Below, in pieces: positions 1 to 6,070 of a stretch of 6,070 nucleotides of DNA. The stretch comes from an uncultured Collinsella sp. (GTDB lineage: Bacteria; Actinomycetota; Coriobacteriia; Coriobacteriales; Coriobacteriaceae), in NCBI GenBank assembly GCA_937934355.1, contig CALGZY010000192.1, positions 1 to 6,070 on the forward strand, written 5' to 3'. Within the stretch, counting starts at the first letter, position 1, and each line of letters starts with the position of its first letter. The notes beneath the pieces were generated by a model. That model did not search any database. It was not told the DNA's origin and saw nothing but the letters and a program-made list of their open reading frames with translations. The translations under genes and the position numbers were made by a program.

Positions 1-2
1 TC

Positions 3-926
3 AAAGCCCGAGAAAACGTTATTGAAGATGATGAATGCGGGCCGGCCGTGGCAGCTCCGTGCGTTGCCGTGGCTGAAGACGTACATCCCCAGCCGTTCCA
101 TGGCGAGCGTGTTGATACCGGATCTGAAGGCGTCATGGCCAGTGAGCCAACTCTTCCCAAGCTTGATGAGGATTGGTACCTGCTTTCCCAGTTTGCGGAG
201 CTGGTGGGATGTTCGCCCGACGAAACGCTCAAGCTGGAATTGTTTGCCTATCAAACGGGGTTCACGCTTTACGCTGACTGCGCCTGCAGAGGTAGGGGTG
301 TAAGCCAGACAGATTTCTACCTGTCTTTGATGCACGGAGCCATCGTCGAACACGATAGCCTGCCTCAATCCATGTTGAACTGTATGTCCTTTAAAAACAT
401 GGTCTATCGAGCCATTAGGTCGGGCGACTTGCTTGACTACGATGAGTCGAGCTGGATTACACGCGATGGTCTTGATGAGCTTGATATTAGGGATGCCGAT
501 TTGCGCAGCTTTGCTTTGGATGCCATCGAGCGTGGCGCTGATGACGACACGCCGTACTTTACCGTGCCGTGGCTCAGGCGCTGCGCATCCGATTTGCCCT
601 TACTTGAGTACGATCTATCCGATGCGTTTTACGAAAGCGTGCTCCTGTCGCAGGAGGACCTGCTGGGGCACGGAAACCTTGTGGGCATTAAGCTCTTTGC
701 GCCACGCGGCCGCCCCATGAAGGGCCGTGATTTTATCCAGGCGGTGGTGGCGCGCGAGATATCGATCGATATCGACGATCTTGTCGATTTGCTTTCGGAA
801 GAGTACGGCGTAGTGGTTCCGCGTGCGCAGCTCATCCAGATAATCCGTAAGTCCGACTTGTTTTATTCGAGTGCCAGCGAGCGAGTATTTGTTAGTCATG
901 ACCAATTTGTACTAGAAGTGGAGTAA
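3..926 (+). CDS. Unrecognised acidic protein, 5' end outside or uncertain, first visible gene of the operon
   Basis: I do not recognise this family. The frame is open from the left window edge, so 307 residues are visible and the true start may lie upstream. In-window start candidates are GTG at 48 and ATG at 135. The ATG has GAAGG at 126-130, only 4 bases away, which is a tight spacing. The first 44 or so visible residues look like a disordered, Ala/Pro/acidic linker. The ordered part begins near 'DEDWYLLSQFAELVG'. It is rich in Asp, Glu and Leu, has no signal peptide or membrane segment, and shows no catalytic motif I can name. The last 50 residues (helix, 'EEYGVVVPRAQLIQII', then 'LFYSSASERVFVSHDQF') look like a winged-helix fold, which would suit a DNA- or protein-binding role; this is inference. 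The stop is 4 bases before the ParB-like gene, so the two are surely co-transcribed. It could be the C-terminal part of a larger defence protein or a complete protein of about 263 residues. Confidence 0.72.
   Translation, partial: KARENVIEDDECGPAVAAPCVAVAEDVHPQPFHGERVDTGSEGVMASEPTLPKLDEDWYLLSQFAELVGCSPDETLKLELFAYQTGFTLYADCACRGRGVSQTDFYLSLMHGAIVEHDSLPQSMLNCMSFKNMVYRAIRSGDLLDYDESSWITRDGLDELDIRDADLRSFALDAIERGADDDTPYFTVPWLRRCASDLPLLEYDLSDAFYESVLLSQEDLLGHGNLVGIKLFAPRGRPMKGRDFIQAVVAREISIDIDDLVDLLSEEYGVVVPRAQLIQIIRKSDLFYSSASERVFVSHDQFVLEVE
918..923 (+). promoter_or_regulatory. Ribosome binding site of the ParB-like gene
   Basis: GTGGAG lies inside the last codons of the upstream gene and 7 bases before ATG 931. 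It supports 931 over the second in-frame ATG at 937. The placement inside the preceding gene is the usual sign of translational coupling. Confidence 0.55.
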
Positions 927-930
927 GACA

Positions 931-2154
931 ATGGAAATGGAAAAGTTCATCAACACGGGTATTGCCGAGGGCTGGGTTCGCAAAACCGGCAATAGCGAGC
1001 GCAAGTTTATTAACGGTCAGAACCAGGATTGTCCAATTTACGAGGTGCGCGTCGATAAGTTGCATTTCAATGTGCAGAATGGACGAATTGCTACCTTCAT
1101 TTCGCGCTATCAGGCAGAGCATCCCGAGGGCCTGCCTCAGGATCAAGCTGAGCTCGATAACCTCATTGCTGGTATGGTCGAGGCCGATAACCCCAAGCAT
1201 CTTAAGACGACTATGTTGGATATTAAAAACAAGGGCCAACAACAATCTGCGATCATTTTGACCAACGGCGTTGTCATTGACGGTAACCGTCGTTTTACCT
1301 GCTTGCGTAAGTTGTCTGCTGCCGAGAACACCCTTCGCATGCTGCGCTGTTGTGTGTTCCCCGATACCTATGACGAAAATGCTATTAAGGGCCTTGAGCT
1401 CGAGATTCAGCTGGGCGAGGACACCAAACAGGAATATGATGCCATCTCTCGTCTGGTCGATATCGATAGGTGGGTCAATGAAGGGCGTATGACGGCAGAA
1501 GAATATGCCAAGCATGCCAATATGAAGCAGAGCGAAATGAAGAACAGTCTCGCTCAAATCGATATGTTGAAAGATTTTCTTGAGTTCTGCGAGGCTCCCG
1601 GTGCATTTCATATTGCCCAGGACCTTAAGTTGCAAGGCCCTATCGAGTCGCTTACGACCAGGCTTGGTAAGGTCAAGAACAAGGACGATCGAGAAGAGAT
1701 TAAAAATGCCGTGTTTGCAAATTTGTTGTGTCAGACGCTCGGTGACCGCACTCGTGAGGTGCGCGAGTTTATCGATAATTTGATTGCTGACGACAAGCTG
1801 CGCGAAGAGCAGCTGGATTATACCGTTGAGGTTTTGGAAAGGCTTGAGGAAAAGCCTGACGACGTGGTTGTCACTACGGAATATCTTCGCGATACGTTTG
1901 GCTCTGACACGCGTTTGAAAGAGGGGATGAAGGCGTCTAGAACCGTTGCCCGCACGAAGGCCGGCAATCGTAACATCAAAAACGGACAAGTGCGTGCCGT
2001 CCGCAACGCACTCTCGAATGTTGGCGAAGTTGACGTGGAAATACTGCACAAACTGGAGCCCGAACAACTCGCCAATATGCAGGATGGGCTGCAGTCTCTT
2101 CTTGAGAAAGCCCAGGAAGTTCTCGATGCCGTCCAAAAAAATCTAGAAGGCTAA
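931..2154 (+). CDS. ParB/sulfiredoxin-fold (ParB-like N-terminal domain) protein of a defence-type operon
   Basis: The protein has 407 residues and is cytoplasmic, with no signal or membrane segment. The ParB-like core spans roughly residues 37-130. It includes 'YEVRVDKLHFNVQNGRIATF' (37-56), the run-up 'QQSAIILTNGVVIDGNRR' (104-121) and the signature IDGNRR at 116-121, followed by a helix 'FTCLRKL'. In ParB/Srx families this GxxRR-type loop binds nucleotide, and various members act as CTP-dependent DNA clamps or nucleases. Residues about 165-215 are helical and could hold a helix-turn-helix ('MTAEEYAKHANMKQSEMKN'). The C-terminal half (about 215-407) is helical and charged, ending in a likely coiled coil (375-404). 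It lacks the genetic context of chromosome-partition ParB: there is no parA and no visible parS, and the neighbours are an SNF2 helicase and PglZ. A DNA-sensing or nuclease role in defence is therefore more likely than segregation (inference). The gene starts 4 bases after the previous stop and ends 3 bases before the helicase. Confidence 0.85.
   Translation: MEMEKFINTGIAEGWVRKTGNSERKFINGQNQDCPIYEVRVDKLHFNVQNGRIATFISRYQAEHPEGLPQDQAELDNLIAGMVEADNPKHLKTTMLDIKNKGQQQSAIILTNGVVIDGNRRFTCLRKLSAAENTLRMLRCCVFPDTYDENAIKGLELEIQLGEDTKQEYDAISRLVDIDRWVNEGRMTAEEYAKHANMKQSEMKNSLAQIDMLKDFLEFCEAPGAFHIAQDLKLQGPIESLTTRLGKVKNKDDREEIKNAVFANLLCQTLGDRTREVREFIDNLIADDKLREEQLDYTVEVLERLEEKPDDVVVTTEYLRDTFGSDTRLKEGMKASRTVARTKAGNRNIKNGQVRAVRNALSNVGEVDVEILHKLEPEQLANMQDGLQSLLEKAQEVLDAVQKNLEG
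2145..2150 (+). promoter_or_regulatory. Ribosome binding site of the SNF2 helicase gene
   Basis: AGAAGG lies in the final codons of the ParB-like gene, 7 bases upstream of ATG 2158. It fixes the helicase start and indicates coupled translation across the junction. Confidence 0.6.
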
Positions 2155-2157
2155 GCA

Positions 2158-4035
2158 ATGCGTTTATATCAGCGAGGCGGACAAATCTATCTTGATCCCG
2201 AGCCTCTCGATGCCGACTCTCTGCGTCGCAATGCTCGCTTTAAGATGACCTGTAGGGCATACGTCAGGTGTGTCGTTAAGGGTCATATTTTGCTCGAAGA
2301 GATCGGCAACTATACAGAGTTCGAAAAGATTGTTGGCAAGCTATCGAAGGTTGCCAGCCGTCTTGGTGTGGCGCTATCGGTCGATGACGATCTTCAGGAC
2401 GGCTTTACACAGATTCGCGAACTTGCCGAGCAACGTTCGCGTTTGGGAAACGAGATCAAGCGCGGCGACCACAAACACGATGCCCATCTCGCAGAGTTCT
2501 CGGAGGTCGTCGATGCCGCCATGGCGCGTCCACTTAAGGATCGCCAGATGCGCGACGCGTTTTTCTTGGCAACGATGGGACGTGCAGGCAACTTCTCGGT
2601 GCCGGGGTCGGGTAAAACGGCGACCGTTCTTGGTGCGTTTGCCTTTTTGGCACAGCGCGGCATGGTCGATCGCATTATGGTCGTGTGCCCAAAAAACGCA
2701 TTTGATTCCTGGGCGACGGAGTGGAGGCTCTGCTTTGGCGATAAGTGGTCACTCAACTTGTTTACAACGCAAGACGATGCTTACCGAAAGCTTGGTAAGT
2801 CTGACCGCCGGAGGTATATTCGCGCTCGTGTGGGCGGTTGCAATTTGCTGCTTGTGAATTACGAGGCGGCTATTGGCGTTGCCGAGGAGCTCAGTAAGGT
2901 CGCTGGAGAGCGTACGCTTTTGGTGTTCGACGAAATCCATCGCGTTAAGCGCGTTGGCGGAAAGCAAGCTAACGCGGCTCTCGTTGTTTCTAAGAGTGCT
3001 CCCTATACGTTTGCCCTGACGGGCACGCCAATTCCTAACGGATATATCGATATTTACAATATGTTGCACATTCTGTATCCGCGGGAGTATGACAACTATT
3101 TTGGCTTTGAGAAAAGCGAGCTCAAAAACGCCGAGGACTCGGACATTGAGCTCGTGAACAACAAGTTGCAGCCATTTTATTGCCGTACGACCAAGGATGA
3201 CCTAGGCGTCCCGAGGGCTGAGCCCGACGAGCTTATCAAGGTGTCGTCTGGCGAGCGTACGAATCTACTGCTCGGCGTTATTAAAAACCGTTACCGTCGC
3301 AACAAGCTGACCTTGATGCTGCGTGTTCTGCAGATGGAAAACGATCCGATCGACCTACTCGAAACGCTTAATCCCGAAGACTATCGTTGGATTATCGAAG
3401 AAGACGAGGAGACCGGCGAGGTCGATGCCGTCGACTACTCCGATAAGATTGTGGGCATGATTCGATCTGCCGGCGCATCGAGCAAACGTGCTCGTTGCTG
3501 CTCTCTGATTGGCGACTTGGTAGCACAGGGACGCTCGGTTATCGTTTGGTGCATTTTCATCAAGAGCATGTCCGATCTTCAGCGCGGTCTGGCTGATATG
3601 GGGATTGAGGCGCGTACGATTAACGGTCAGGATGACCTTGTCTGTCGTTCGGCAGACCTGGATGACTTTAGGGCTGGCAAGTTTCCCGTACTCATTACCA
3701 ATCCTCATACGCTTGCCGAGTCCGTCTCGCTGCATTCGATTTGTCACGATGCCGTGTACTACGAGTACAGCTTTAACCTGGTCCATTTGCTGCAGTCCCG
3801 CGATCGAATCCACCGTTTGGGCCTGCCGCAAGATCAGCAGACAAGGTACTACTACCTTTCGGAAGATTATGACCTTGGAAGGCCCGATCCGTGGTCGCTT
3901 GACGAGGAAATATATACTCGCCTGCGCGAAAAAGAGAACACCATGCTCAGGTGTATTGATTCCGAAATACTCGAGACGCAGCCTACCTCTCAAGAGGATT
4001 TGGATGCTATTTTCGCCGGTTTGTTTGATGACTAG
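2158..4035 (+). CDS. SNF2-family DEAD/DEAH-type helicase/translocase ATPase
   Basis: The protein has 625 residues and should use ATP to translocate on or remodel double-stranded DNA or a bound protein, as SNF2 proteins do. Motifs are in order and intact: motif I (Walker A) 'FSVPGSGKT' at 146-154, motif Ia 'MVVCPKN' at 174-180, motif II (Walker B) 'LLVFDEIH' at 254-261, motif III 'LTGTP' at 287-291, motif IV region 'SVIVWCIF' at 460-467, motif V 'TLAESVSLH' at 518-526 and motif VI 'QSRDRIHRLG' at 546-555. The SNF2-type 'LLQSRDRIHRLG' ending and motif V separate it from other SF2 helicases. The box is DEIH rather than the commoner DEGH or DEAH. About 140 residues precede motif I and match no domain I know. 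The lobes are joined by a long linker (about 300-455) with an acidic stretch 'EEDEETGEVD' at 414-423. No nuclease domain is visible. SNF2 ATPases are frequent in DISARM, BREX and related defence loci; the ParB-like and PglZ neighbours support that role here. Confidence 0.93.
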   Translation: MRLYQRGGQIYLDPEPLDADSLRRNARFKMTCRAYVRCVVKGHILLEEIGNYTEFEKIVGKLSKVASRLGVALSVDDDLQDGFTQIRELAEQRSRLGNEIKRGDHKHDAHLAEFSEVVDAAMARPLKDRQMRDAFFLATMGRAGNFSVPGSGKTATVLGAFAFLAQRGMVDRIMVVCPKNAFDSWATEWRLCFGDKWSLNLFTTQDDAYRKLGKSDRRRYIRARVGGCNLLLVNYEAAIGVAEELSKVAGERTLLVFDEIHRVKRVGGKQANAALVVSKSAPYTFALTGTPIPNGYIDIYNMLHILYPREYDNYFGFEKSELKNAEDSDIELVNNKLQPFYCRTTKDDLGVPRAEPDELIKVSSGERTNLLLGVIKNRYRRNKLTLMLRVLQMENDPIDLLETLNPEDYRWIIEEDEETGEVDAVDYSDKIVGMIRSAGASSKRARCCSLIGDLVAQGRSVIVWCIFIKSMSDLQRGLADMGIEARTINGQDDLVCRSADLDDFRAGKFPVLITNPHTLAESVSLHSICHDAVYYEYSFNLVHLLQSRDRIHRLGLPQDQQTRYYYLSEDYDLGRPDPWSLDEEIYTRLREKENTMLRCIDSEILETQPTSQEDLDAIFAGLFDD

Positions 4036-4039
4036 TTTT

Positions 4040-4044
4040 GAGAG
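4040..4044 (+). promoter_or_regulatory. Weak ribosome binding site of pglZ
   Basis: GAGAG lies 6 bases before ATG 4051, in the 15-base gap after the helicase stop. It is a weak match to the Shine-Dalgarno sequence, but it is the only candidate. The start is also supported by the family N-terminus beginning about 25 residues before the 'WHDPSGEFE' motif. Confidence 0.4.
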
Positions 4045-4050
4045 TTTGCC

Positions 4051-4458
4051 ATGAAGCTTGCAGATATTACATCCGAGCTGCTGCATTTGTTTGCAGGTCA
4101 GGACGCCGATTGCGGAGGTGCCATTGTTGTGTGGCATGATCCGTCCGGTGAATTTGAGGATGTGCTTGCAGATTTGGAGCTGCCGGGCGTCAGCGTTCTC
4201 GTTGATCGCGAGGGTGGTCGGTTTGCTATCAAGCGTAAGCTCAATGGTGACTTGGGCGGTCGTAAGGTGCTTATATATCGTCGCTCCGCGGGGGAGCCGT
4301 CTGGCGATTGGCTGGCGGATGTTGAGGCGCGTTGCGTCCCGTTTGCCGCCGACTATGTTTCTGTGCAGCTACGCGAGATCGGCGCAGTTGATTCGTATGA
4401 GATGCGCGCGGCGCTTGAGTCCCATAAGCCTTTTTTGCCAAGCGCCGCAACGTTATAA
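4051..4458 (+). CDS. pglZ: PglZ type A, N-terminal part up to the frame break (reads as a 135-residue fragment)
   Basis: This is the N-terminal domain of a BREX-1-like PglZ (type A) protein. Family features are 'WHDPSGEFEDVL' at residues 28-39, 'GVSVLVDREGGRFAIKRKL' at 46-64, 'KVLIYRR' at 72-78 and 'DWLADVE' at 86-92. In PglZ-A proteins this domain precedes a helical middle and the phosphatase-like domain. In this frame the last eight residues ('LPSAATL' region) are not family-like, and a TAA closes it at 4456-4458. Shifting by -1 at the T run 4431-4436 restores 'AKRRNVIKLNKLL', the kind of basic helix expected next. The 135-residue product is therefore not a gene of its own but the 5' part of the reading frame that continues at 4434. 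If translated as is, it would lack every catalytic residue. It begins 15 bases after the helicase stop, in the same operon. Confidence 0.85.
   Translation: MKLADITSELLHLFAGQDADCGGAIVVWHDPSGEFEDVLADLELPGVSVLVDREGGRFAIKRKLNGDLGGRKVLIYRRSAGEPSGDWLADVEARCVPFAADYVSVQLREIGAVDSYEMRAALESHKPFLPSAATL
4431..4437 (+). other. Frame break in pglZ at a T6 tract, matching the -1 slippery heptamer T_TTT_TTG
   Basis: Frame 1 reads CCT TTT TTG across this site. The phase fits the X_XXY_YYZ pattern exactly, so a -1 slip would pair both tRNAs on TTT TTT and move translation into frame 3, where pglZ continues. The zero-frame stop is 19 bases downstream. I see no strong stimulator: only a 5-bp pairing GCAAC (4447-4451) with GTTGC (4469-4473), or a 6-bp one, CGCAAC (4446-4451) with GTTGCG (4497-4502), and no convincing Shine-Dalgarno-like sequence at the right distance upstream. 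A single missing T (T6 instead of T7), through sequencing error, mutation or slipped-strand phase variation, explains the data equally well. Confidence 0.8.
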
Positions 4459-6070
4459 AGCTCAATAAGTTGCTACATTCATCGAGGGAAGTCGCTGTTG
4501 CGACCGTCGATGAGCTTGAGCTTGGCATTTTGGCTGTCTGCTTGGGTGTCAGCGAACTCGATCCCGCGGCAATCGTATCAGGCTATTTGGCGCTCCTGCA
4601 TGAGGGCAATGCTGATCAGGTGGTTGTCCTACTTGCTGAATATGAGATGAATGGCTATTTCTGCGAGCTCATTCGTCATTGGTGTGGTTTTGAGGGGAAC
4701 GCGCTCGAGCTATCTCGTGTTCCCGAGTTGCTGGTCCACGTGTTGCTCACCGCCTGCTCGCGGTCAATGACGGGTGGATGTCTGGACGCGCTGTCGGGAC
4801 GTTTCTCTTCCCAGGCTGTTCATGCCGCGTTCTGCCGCGCATGCGTTGATTATTGGGTTCGTGGCGGTAATCGTCTATTGCTGTTGAGTATGACAACGGC
4901 GGTTGAGCGTGAGCTTGAGCTTGGAAAGATACTCGCTGGCGTTGGTCTTGACTGTATTGCAGGAGCCGACGTCTTTCCCTGCATCGATGCCACCATTCTG
5001 CGCATTCTGTTTGAGCGGGTGCGTCTGTCTGTGGATGCTGCTGATGAGGTTTTGTCGGCCGTCGCCTCTCGTCGCGGATCGCTTTGGTATGAGGAACTTG
5101 CCTGCTATTATCGCGGCGTTTCGGCTGCAGCTCATATGCAGCGTTTTTATCGCGACCATGTAGAAGGTTTTGCGGGCATGGGGGCTTTGGCCCTTTGGGG
5201 TTCTTATGCCAGCGATTTTTATCGCATGGACGCTTGGTACCGTGAGCTGGTGACAGAGTTCGCCGGTGCCTTTAGAGCGGGGGAGTACGAGCTCGATGAA
5301 GACTTCCGCGCCTGCTTTGAGTCGATGGAAGCTTTGTATAAAGGCTGGTTTCTTAAGGAGCTCTCTCGCCGTTGGGCGAGTGCGTCGGGCGATACATTGG
5401 GCTTGCAGGGATATGTGAAAGGTATTCCGCGTCAGGTTGATTTTGATCTGAGCTACGTTGAACCTGCGAATCGCCGCGGAAAGCGTATTTGGGTCATCGT
5501 ATCTGATGCTTTGCGCTATGAGGTTGCTGCAGAACTCGCCGAGCGTCTTGAGCGCGAGACAAAGGGTCAGTGCGAGCTTGGCGCCGTGCAAGGCGTGTTT
5601 CCTTCGATAACCAGATGCGGTATGGCTGCCCTGTTGCCTCATGGAACGATGCGTTACGAGGCATGCGGAGAGGCAGGATCGGGCTTCGGCGTGCTTGTTG
5701 ATGGGGGGCGCGTCGATACTATCGAATCTCGCCAAAAGGTGATTGGCGAGCATTATGAGGGTGCTGTTGCGGTTCGCTATGACCGTTTTGTCGGCGAGAT
5801 GGACCGTGCCGAACGCAAGAAAGCCGTAGGAGACGCGAATGTCGTCTACATCTATCACGATCTCATTGATGCCATTGGAGACAAGGCCGCAACCGAGCGC
5901 AGGGCGTTTCATGCCTGCGATGAAACAATTGACGAGTTATCGGTGCTGGTCAAGCTCATCGTTCGTGAGTTTATGTCGTCTCGAATCGTCATTACGGCAG
6001 ATCATGGGTTTCTGTACACCGCAGAGCCGCTTGCCGAATATGATCATACGAGTGTTGCGGACGTGGCGGG
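4434..6070 (+). CDS. pglZ: PglZ type A, main part with the phosphatase-like domain, frame-shifted and cut by the right edge
   Basis: This frame is open for 545 codons to the window edge and carries the diagnostic PglZ/alkaline-phosphatase-superfamily motifs. Numbered on the joined protein, they are 'WVIVSDALRYE' at about 481-491 (metal-binding Asp), 'PSITRCGMAALLPHG' at about 518-532 (the Ser/Thr region that holds the nucleophile in this superfamily), 'YIYHDLIDAIGD' at about 600-611, and 'TADHGFLYT' at about 649-657 (metal-binding Asp and His). The middle (about 130-470) is helical. PglZ is the signature protein of BREX and Pgl phage defence, presumed to be a metal-dependent phosphatase or nuclease that works in a complex. 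Joined across the T tract, about 673 residues are visible. From memory, type A members are near 850, so roughly the last fifth lies beyond the window. The first in-frame ATG (4647) has no good ribosome binding site, so separate translation is unlikely. Function depends on whether the frame break is real. Confidence 0.87.

Noticed and set aside
892..2136. Long antisense reading frame of 414 codons opposite the ParB-like gene
   Set aside because: It mirrors the ParB-like gene codon by codon, has no family motifs, and the sense strand has a clear IDGNRR core and a ribosome binding site. It is a by-product of codon use.
931..2154. Chromosome or plasmid partition ParB
   Set aside because: There is no parA neighbour, no visible parS-like site and no familiar ParB C-terminus, and the gene is embedded with an SNF2 helicase and PglZ.
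3355..4137. Antisense reading frame of 260 codons across the helicase 3' end and the pglZ start
   Set aside because: It overlaps helicase motifs IV-VI and the gene junction, and shows no recognisable domain.
4446..4502. Possible stem-loop downstream of the slippery site as a frameshift stimulator
   Set aside because: Pairings are only 5-6 bp with loops of 17 or 45 bases, too weak to list as a structure.
4511..4924. A 15-base direct repeat, TGAGCTTGAGCTTGG, at 4511-4525 and 4910-4924
   Set aside because: Both copies encode ELELG in the same pglZ frame with the same favoured codons. No duplication extends around them, so this is coincidence rather than a repeat element.
4875..5912. Antisense reading frame of 345 codons opposite pglZ
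   Set aside because: The opposite strand carries unmistakable PglZ motifs (SDALRYE, PSITR) over the same bases. The antisense product is compositionally odd and has no supporting start signal.
1..6070. CRISPR array, tRNA, rRNA, insertion sequence ends or an intergenic promoter/terminator
   Set aside because: The window is almost entirely coding on one strand, with gaps of 4, 3 and 15 bases. I saw no regularly spaced repeats, no cloverleaf and no stem followed by a T run outside coding sequence.

Overview
This window holds four tightly packed genes, all on the + strand, with no RNA genes, no mobile element and no intergenic gap longer than 15 bases. It reads as the middle of a phage-defence-type operon that runs past both window edges. 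Base composition is mildly GC-rich. The codon choice (GCC, GAG, CGC/CGT, GAT) fits a gut Coriobacteriia-type actinobacterium such as Collinsella. That assignment is a low-confidence impression from composition, not a marker-based call.

Layout: (1) 3-926, an acidic protein I do not recognise, open to the left edge, so probably the 3' part of a longer gene; (2) 931-2154, a ParB/Srx-like protein with an IDGNRR core; (3) 2158-4035, a compact SNF2/helicase superfamily 2 ATPase with all main motifs visible; (4) 4051 to the right edge, PglZ of the type A (BREX-1-like) family, in the alkaline phosphatase superfamily, cut off at its 3' end by the window.

The pglZ reading frame is broken. The first 127-128 codons are in frame 1 and end at a TAA at 4456-4458. 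The rest of the family-like protein continues in frame 3 without a stop for 545 codons. The switch falls exactly on a run of six T (4431-4436) that forms a canonical -1 slippery heptamer, T_TTT_TTG. It could be a sequencing or assembly indel, a phase-variable off state, or a programmed frameshift.

Working together (inference): the ParB-like protein could recognise, clamp or cut DNA, the SNF2 motor could translocate on or remodel it, and PglZ could act as the metal-dependent phosphatase or nuclease effector. PglZ is the signature protein of BREX/Pgl defence. However, the combination ParB-like + SNF2 + PglZ-A, without a BrxC/PglY ATPase or PglX methylase beside it here, does not match any BREX type layout I can recall. 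It may be a BREX-related variant or a separate PglZ-based system.
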